From: Micromonospora zamorensis
Lineage (GTDB): Bacteria > Actinomycetota > Actinomycetes > Mycobacteriales > Micromonosporaceae
Assembly: GCF_900090275.1 (NCBI RefSeq)
Contig: NZ_LT607755.1
Coordinates: forward strand, 5,580,001-5,644,000
Reading direction: 5' to 3'
Length of the DNA: 64,000 nucleotides
In this document: one piece after another, positions 59,591 to 64,000 of the stretch
Layout of the letters: each line of letters opens with the position of its first letter
Numbering within the stretch: position 1 is the stretch's first letter
The notes under the pieces: generated by a model
What the model was told of the DNA's origin: nothing
The model's input: the letters and a program-made list of their open reading frames with translations, nothing else
Database searches by the model: none
Position numbers and translations under genes: made by a program

Positions 59591-60316
59591 ATGGTCGCTT
59601 TGGCACTGACTCCGCCCTCGGCCGACCGGCTGCGGGCGATCGACGATTCCCTCGCCCAGGCATGGGCGGACCAGGCTCGACACGACGACCGGCTGCGGGG
59701 CCTCGCCGTGGAGGTGCGGTTCGACCGGGGGGTGGCCCATCTCAGCGGAGACGTCGCCGAGCCGAGCCAGTTACGGCTGGTACGGGACCTGGTGGGCCGG
59801 CTGGCCGGCGTCTACGGCATCTGGTGCCGGGTCGGCATCGGTGGGCGGGCGCCGGTGGTCGTGGACCTCGGTTGCGGGCCGACCAAGCAGTGGTCGAGCA
59901 ACCTGGGGCTGGACATCTATCCGGCGCCGGGGGTGAACGCGGTCGCGGACCTGTCCGGCTCGCTGCCACTCGCGGACAACTCGGTGGACGTCCTGTTCGC
60001 GGTGCACATCCTGGAGCACCTGATCGACTTCCTGCCGCTGGTGGACGAGTGTCACCGGGTGCTGCGGCCGGGTGGCGTGCTGCACGTGATGAGTCCCTGG
60101 TGGGGGCACGTGAACGCGGTGGCCGACCCGACCCACGTCCGGCTGATGGACGTGCAGACGTTCAAGGGGATCTGCCAGGGCCGCCCACCGGGCACCCCAC
60201 GGTGGTATCCCCTGCACGCCGGCTGCGACGGCGCCTCGATCTTCGCCGACCTGACTCCGCTCCCACCGGACGCCGACACCGCCCCGAAGTCCCACCTGGC
60301 CCGCTTCTTCGACTGA
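59591..60316 (+). CDS. BON-like domain fused to SAM methyltransferase
   Basis: A 241-residue protein. Residues about 35-80 (GLAVEVRFDRGVAHLSGDV ... VGRLAGVYGIW) follow the BON pattern of strand-Gly-strand and helix. Residues about 90-241 form a class I methyltransferase core: VVVDLGCGPTKQWSSNLG for SAM, then FAVHILEHLIDFLPLVDECHRVLRPGG. The substrate is unknown. BON domains usually bind membranes or sugars, so a surface-lipid or glycan substrate is conceivable. ATG at 59591 was chosen since GGGAGG sits eight bases before it; an in-frame ATG at 59501 lies close to the palindrome and lacks a ribosome site. Confidence 0.82.
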   Translation: MVALALTPPSADRLRAIDDSLAQAWADQARHDDRLRGLAVEVRFDRGVAHLSGDVAEPSQLRLVRDLVGRLAGVYGIWCRVGIGGRAPVVVDLGCGPTKQWSSNLGLDIYPAPGVNAVADLSGSLPLADNSVDVLFAVHILEHLIDFLPLVDECHRVLRPGGVLHVMSPWWGHVNAVADPTHVRLMDVQTFKGICQGRPPGTPRWYPLHAGCDGASIFADLTPLPPDADTAPKSHLARFFD

Positions 60317-60333
60317 CCGGCCCGGCGACCGGC

Positions 60334-61341
60334 TTACGGGGTCCGGGTGGATTCGCGGATTTCCAGGCGGTAGGGGGCGGAGACCTCCTTCGCCGGGGCG
60401 GTGCGGTCGCCGTCCAGGCGGTTGGCGAGAAGTTCGACCGCCAGTTGGGCGATCTTCTCCTTGTCCGGGGCGACGGTGCTCAGGGTGGGGATGGAGAACC
60501 GGCCGTCCTCGATGTCGTCGAAGCCGACCACCGCCACGTCCTCGGGCACCCGCAGACCCGCCTCGTGCAGGGCGCGTAGGGCACCCAGGGCGAGCGTGTC
60601 GTTGAAGCAGAAGACGGCGTCGGGGCGTACGCCGGAGGTGAGCAGGCCCTGCATGGCGGCCGCACCGTCGGCACGGTGCCAGGCCGACGCGGGCGCCACC
60701 AGCGTTTCGTCGTAGTCGAGCCCGGCAGCGCGCAGCGCGTCGGCGTAGCCGGCCAGGCGCAGCCGGGCGCTGGCGCCCTCGTCGGTGCGCTGGGAGCCGA
60801 TGGCGGCGATCCGGCGGTGGCCGAGCTGGATCAGGTGAGCGGTGATCTCCCGGGCCGCGGTCACGTTGTCGATCACCACTCGGTCGGCGGGGCCGTGTTC
60901 GACCCGCTCGCCGAGCAGCACCATGGGTGTGCCGTCCAGGCCGGCCAGGTCCTCAGCGGTCAGCGCCAACGGGCTGAAGATGAGCCCGTCGATCAGGTGG
61001 TCGGTGATGCCGGAGGCGACCACCCGTTCCTGCTCGCGCCGACCGCCGGTCTGGTCGATCAGCACCGTCCAGCCGTAGGCGGCGGCGGCGTTGACCACGT
61101 AGCGGGCCAGCTCGGCGAAGTACGGGATGTCCAGTTCCGGAACGGCCAGCGCGATCACGCCGGTGCGGCCCTTGCGCAGGTGGCGGGCCGAGAGGTTGGG
61201 CCGGTAGTTGAGTTCGGCGATCGCCTCCTCGACGCGGGCACGGGTGTCCGGCCGAACGTGCACGTAGCCGTTGACGACGTTGGAGACGGTCTTCACCGAC
61301 ACCCCGGCCCGTTCAGCCACGTCCTTGAGCCTGTGTCGCAC
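60334..61341 (-). CDS. LacI-family repressor
   Basis: A 335-residue regulator. The helix-turn-helix with hinge is at residues 1-60 (RLKDVAERAGVSVKTVSNVVNG and LSARHLRKGRTG), and the sugar-binding core follows with TGVIALAVPELDIPYFAELA. The GTG start is seven bases after GGGGAGG. It is divergent from a GH51 arabinofuranosidase and a sugar-binding lipoprotein, so an arabinose-derived sugar is the likely inducer. Two ACAACGTTG sites in the shared intergenic region are its probable operators. Confidence 0.93.
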   Translation of the reverse strand: MRHRLKDVAERAGVSVKTVSNVVNGYVHVRPDTRARVEEAIAELNYRPNLSARHLRKGRTGVIALAVPELDIPYFAELARYVVNAAAAYGWTVLIDQTGGRREQERVVASGITDHLIDGLIFSPLALTAEDLAGLDGTPMVLLGERVEHGPADRVVIDNVTAAREITAHLIQLGHRRIAAIGSQRTDEGASARLRLAGYADALRAAGLDYDETLVAPASAWHRADGAAAMQGLLTSGVRPDAVFCFNDTLALGALRALHEAGLRVPEDVAVVGFDDIEDGRFSIPTLSTVAPDKEKIAQLAVELLANRLDGDRTAPAKEVSAPYRLEIRESTRTP

Positions 61342-61391
61342 TCCGCAACCTCCCCGATGTAACCCAGCGCACCATACCTCGTCATCAGCTC

Positions 61392-61421
61392 TTTACAACG
61401 TTGCCTACAACGTTGTAGAAA
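61392..61421 (+). promoter_or_regulatory. Promoter of GH51 gene with LacI operators
   Basis: TTTACA at 61392-61397 and TAGAAA at 61416-61421, 18 bases apart, form a candidate promoter. Two copies of ACAACGTTG lie on it at 61395-61403 and 61407-61415, 12 bases apart; the second is the core of a perfect 14-base palindrome CTACAACGTTGTAG (61405-61418). Binding of the repressor would block RNA polymerase directly. Confidence 0.7.
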
Positions 61422-61487
61422 CGATGGACACCGGGTGAACGGTGACCGCGCTCACCCGGCATCGGCACGAGGAAAGGTGGCACCCCC

Positions 61488-63002
61488 TTGCGGACCGCGC
61501 AGCTGACGATCGACCCGGCCTTCTCCATCGGCCCGGCCGACCGACGCCTCTTCGGCTCATTCGTCGAGCACATGGGGCGGTGCGTCTACGGCGGCATCTA
61601 CGAGCCCGGCCACCCCAGCGCCGACTCCCGGGGCCTGCGCCGCGACGTGCTGGACCTGACCCGTGAGCTGGGCGTCTCGGTGGTCCGCTATCCGGGCGGC
61701 AACTTCGTCTCCGGCTACCGCTGGGAGGACGGGGTCGGCCCCGTCGGCAACCGGCCCCGCCGACTCGACCTGGCGTGGAAGACGATCGAGACCAACGCGT
61801 TCGGGCTGGACGAGTTCATGACCTGGGCCGCCGAGGCCGGCGTCGAACCGATGATGGCGGTCAACCTCGGCACGCGCGGGGTCCAGGAGGCACTGGACCT
61901 GCTGGAGTACGCCAACCACCCGGGCGGCACGGAGCTCTCCGACCTGCGGCGCAAGCACGGCGCCGAGGACCCGTACGGGGTGCGGCTGTGGTGCCTGGGC
62001 AACGAGATGGACGGCCCGTGGCAGGTCGGCCACAAGACCGCCGACGAGTACGGCCGCGTCGCCGCCGAGGCCGCCCGCGCGATGAAGATGATCGACCCGT
62101 CGATCAGCCTGATCGCCTGCGGCAGCTCCAACCGGCGGATGCCCACCTTCGCCTCCTGGGAGGCGACGGTGCTGGAGCACACCTACGAGCACGTCGACTA
62201 CATCTCGGCGCACACCTACTACGACCCGTCCGACGGCGACCAGGCCAGCATCCTGGCCTCGGCCGTCGACATGGACAACTTCATCACCGAGGTCGTCGCG
62301 ACCGCCGACCACGTGGCCGCCAAGCAGCGGCACAAGCGCAAGCTGAAGATCTCCTTCGACGAGTGGAACGTCTGGTACGAGTCCCGCCTCCAGGCCGACC
62401 TGGACCGGCGCGGCTGGGTCGAGGCTCCGGCGCTGATCGAGGACGACTTCACAGCGGTCGACGCGGTGGTCGTCGGCGACCTGCTGATCACCCTGCTGCG
62501 CCACGCGGACCGGGTCGGGGTGGCCGCGCAGGCCCAGCTCGCCAACGTGATCGCGCCGATCCGCACCCGCAACGGCGGCCCGGCCTGGCGGCAGAGCATC
62601 TTCCACCCGTTCGCGCTGACCGCCCGGTACGCCCGGGGCACCGTGCTGCGCACCGACCCGGTGTCGCCGCGCTACGACACGAAGAAGTACGGGGACGTGC
62701 CGGTGCTCGACACCGTCGCCGTGCACGACGAGGAAACCGGTGAGTTGACCGTCTTCGCGGTCAACCGGGGCTCCACCGATCTCCCGCTGGAGATCGATCT
62801 GCGCGGGCTGCCGGGTATGTCCGGCCTGTCCTTCCAGAGCATCGCTGCCGGGTCTGACCCGTCGGCGACGAACACCGAGGCCGACCCCGACCGGGTGACG
62901 CCTCGGGACCTTCCCACCCCCACCCCCGACGGCGGCCGGTGCACAGTGCGCCTGCCCGCCGTGTCCTGGAGCGTGCTCCGCTTCGGCCCGGCCAACGCGT
63001 AG
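61488..63002 (+). CDS. Alpha-L-arabinofuranosidase, GH51
   Basis: A 504-residue glycoside hydrolase that releases arabinofuranose from arabinan or arabinoxylan oligosaccharides. The acid/base is E173 in CLGNEMDGPWQ and the nucleophile is E292 in ISFDEWNVWY. A (beta/alpha)8 barrel and a C-terminal beta domain of normal length are present. No signal peptide is visible, so it acts inside the cell on imported oligosaccharides. The start is TTG at 61488 with AAAGGTGG seven bases upstream. It is followed by a sugar-binding lipoprotein, probably in one operon under the LacI repressor. Confidence 0.94.
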   Translation: MRTAQLTIDPAFSIGPADRRLFGSFVEHMGRCVYGGIYEPGHPSADSRGLRRDVLDLTRELGVSVVRYPGGNFVSGYRWEDGVGPVGNRPRRLDLAWKTIETNAFGLDEFMTWAAEAGVEPMMAVNLGTRGVQEALDLLEYANHPGGTELSDLRRKHGAEDPYGVRLWCLGNEMDGPWQVGHKTADEYGRVAAEAARAMKMIDPSISLIACGSSNRRMPTFASWEATVLEHTYEHVDYISAHTYYDPSDGDQASILASAVDMDNFITEVVATADHVAAKQRHKRKLKISFDEWNVWYESRLQADLDRRGWVEAPALIEDDFTAVDAVVVGDLLITLLRHADRVGVAAQAQLANVIAPIRTRNGGPAWRQSIFHPFALTARYARGTVLRTDPVSPRYDTKKYGDVPVLDTVAVHDEETGELTVFAVNRGSTDLPLEIDLRGLPGMSGLSFQSIAAGSDPSATNTEADPDRVTPRDLPTPTPDGGRCTVRLPAVSWSVLRFGPANA

Positions 63003-63061
63003 GTGTCACACCGGTTCTGAGCAGGCACAATTCATCCGTCCCCCTCAAGGAGAGATAAAGC

Positions 63062-64000
63062 ATGATCCAGAACGACATGAGCCGGCGTCGCCTGCTCGGC
63101 CTCGGTCTCGGACTCGGCGCCGCGGCCTCGCTGACCCTCGCGGGCTGCGGTGGCGGCGACGACAGCGCCTCCGGCCCGGCCGCGGGCAACGGGGGCAAGG
63201 AGTACACCGGCCCCAAGGTGGACCTGAAGCTGTGGAACGGCTTCACCGGCGGTGACGGCGAGATCTTCAAGACGCTGGTCAACCAGTTCAACACCGAGCA
63301 CAAGAACATCGCCGTGTCGGTGGCCACGTACCAGTGGGAGGACTACTACAACAAGCTCCCCGGCGCGGCCTCCAGCGGCAACGGCCCGGACATCGCGGTC
63401 ATGCACATGGACCAGCTCGCCACCTTCGCCGCCCGCGGCGTGATCACCGAGCTGGACGACGTCGCCAAGAACCTGGAGCTCGCCGAGGGCGACTTCGCCC
63501 CCACCGTGTGGAAGGGCGGGCTCTACAACAACAAGCGGTACGGCATCCCGCTGGACATGCACCCGCTGGGCTTCTACTACAACAAGTCCGTCATGCAGAA
63601 GGCCGGCCTGGACCCGAACAAGCCGCCGACTACCAAGGACGACTACGTCGCCGCGCTGACCGAGCTGAAGAAGGCCGGCATCCAGGGCTTCTGGGTCAGC
63701 CCGTTCCAGTTCACCGGCGGCATGACCTTCTACTCGCTGCTCAACCAGTGGGGCGCCACCCTGTTCGACGCCGAGGTCGCCAAGGCCACCTTCAACTCGG
63801 ACCCGGCGGTCGAGGCGTGCACCTGGCTGGTCGACATGATCAAGCAGGGCTTCTCGCCGGCCAACGTCGGTCAGGACGCCGACTACCTGTCGTTCAAGAG
63901 CGGCAAGAACGCCTTCACCTGGAACGGCATCTGGCAGATCAACGATCTGAAGAAGAGCCCCGAGGTGCAGTGGGGCGTCGCTCCGCTCCCCCAGATCGGC
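63062..64000 (+). CDS. Extracellular sugar-binding lipoprotein of ABC importer (partial)
   Basis: The gene starts at ATG 63062 after AAGGAG and runs off the window; 313 codons are seen. The N-terminus combines a twin-arginine motif (SRRRLLGLG) with a lipobox LAGC, C29 being the lipid anchor. The mature part has the type of CUT1 solute-binding proteins: VDLKLWNGFTGGDGEIF, YNKLPGAASSGNGPDIAVMH, YGIPLDMHPLGFYYNK. With GH51 upstream, the ligand is probably an arabino-oligosaccharide; this is inference. Permease genes should follow beyond 64000. Confidence 0.92.
   Translation, partial: MIQNDMSRRRLLGLGLGLGAAASLTLAGCGGGDDSASGPAAGNGGKEYTGPKVDLKLWNGFTGGDGEIFKTLVNQFNTEHKNIAVSVATYQWEDYYNKLPGAASSGNGPDIAVMHMDQLATFAARGVITELDDVAKNLELAEGDFAPTVWKGGLYNNKRYGIPLDMHPLGFYYNKSVMQKAGLDPNKPPTTKDDYVAALTELKKAGIQGFWVSPFQFTGGMTFYSLLNQWGATLFDAEVAKATFNSDPAVEACTWLVDMIKQGFSPANVGQDADYLSFKSGKNAFTWNGIWQINDLKKSPEVQWGVAPLPQIG

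Overview
The window is very GC-rich, gene-dense chromosomal DNA from an actinomycete. The gene set (SigE-family sigma factors, MoeZ, DUF3107, DUF3152, a SARP-type regulator, AfsR-like proline-rich fusions), frequent GTG and TTG starts and short AT-richer palindromes scattered between genes point to Micromonosporaceae, most likely Micromonospora or a close relative. That placement is inference from gene content, not a database match. I found no rRNA, tRNA, CRISPR array, transposase or phage gene.

Layout. 1-0.6 kb: an orphan-looking nuoB reading out of the window. 0.7-5.5 kb: two tandem copies of a sigma factor plus coupled membrane-sensor module, with a secreted protein between them; the three transcription units carry the same GCAACC-N16-YGTGTG motif upstream. 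5.6-8.5 kb: PLP decarboxylase and GPH-type sugar symporter, joined by a palindrome that supplies coding sequence to both. 8.5-11.4 kb: a Trp-type alkyltransferase-like protein and proline biosynthesis (proB, proA). 11.4-13.6 kb: terpene-cyclase-like protein and moeZ. 13.7-19.8 kb: two DUF3152 putative metalloproteases, an alpha/beta hydrolase and a 1098-residue disordered repeat protein. 19.9-25.5 kb: TetR regulator, DUF3107, the remnant of a ferritin-like gene, a DEAD-box helicase, a methyltransferase, a small membrane protein and an XRE regulator. 25.7-32.6 kb: a His-motif membrane protein, a RecQ-type helicase with a phosphoribosyltransferase-like tail, a SARP regulator fused to membrane and helix-hairpin-helix parts, an LppX-like lipoprotein and an SDR enzyme. 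32.8-37.5 kb: a complete branched-chain amino-acid-type ABC importer. 38-41.3 kb: secreted glycerophosphodiesterase and a two-gene K+ uptake system (channel subunit plus gating subunit with a poly-Gly tract). 41.4-46.7 kb: Ser/Thr kinase with an extracellular CBM2-like domain, a fused MFS/spermidine-synthase protein, a secreted coiled-coil protein with a VanY-like C-terminus. 45.9-50.2 kb: a four-gene overlapping signalling operon (response-regulator/PP2C phosphatase, CHASE3-type histidine kinase, Rcp1-like response regulator, inositol-monophosphatase-family enzyme). 50.4-60.3 kb: membrane M28 peptidase, threonine-dehydratase-like enzyme, membrane protein, GNAT, Smr, TPR, ROK kinase, ABC-F protein, small conserved protein, BON-methyltransferase. 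60.3-64 kb: arabinose-type locus with a LacI repressor, GH51 arabinofuranosidase and a sugar-binding lipoprotein cut by the window end; two ACAACGTTG operators sit on the divergent promoter.

The most interesting signals are the shared promoter motif tying the duplicated sigma modules to a secreted protein, the palindrome that has become the end of one gene and the start of the next, the family of dispersed palindromes, and several unusual domain fusions (SARP-membrane-HhH, kinase-CBM2, BON-methyltransferase).
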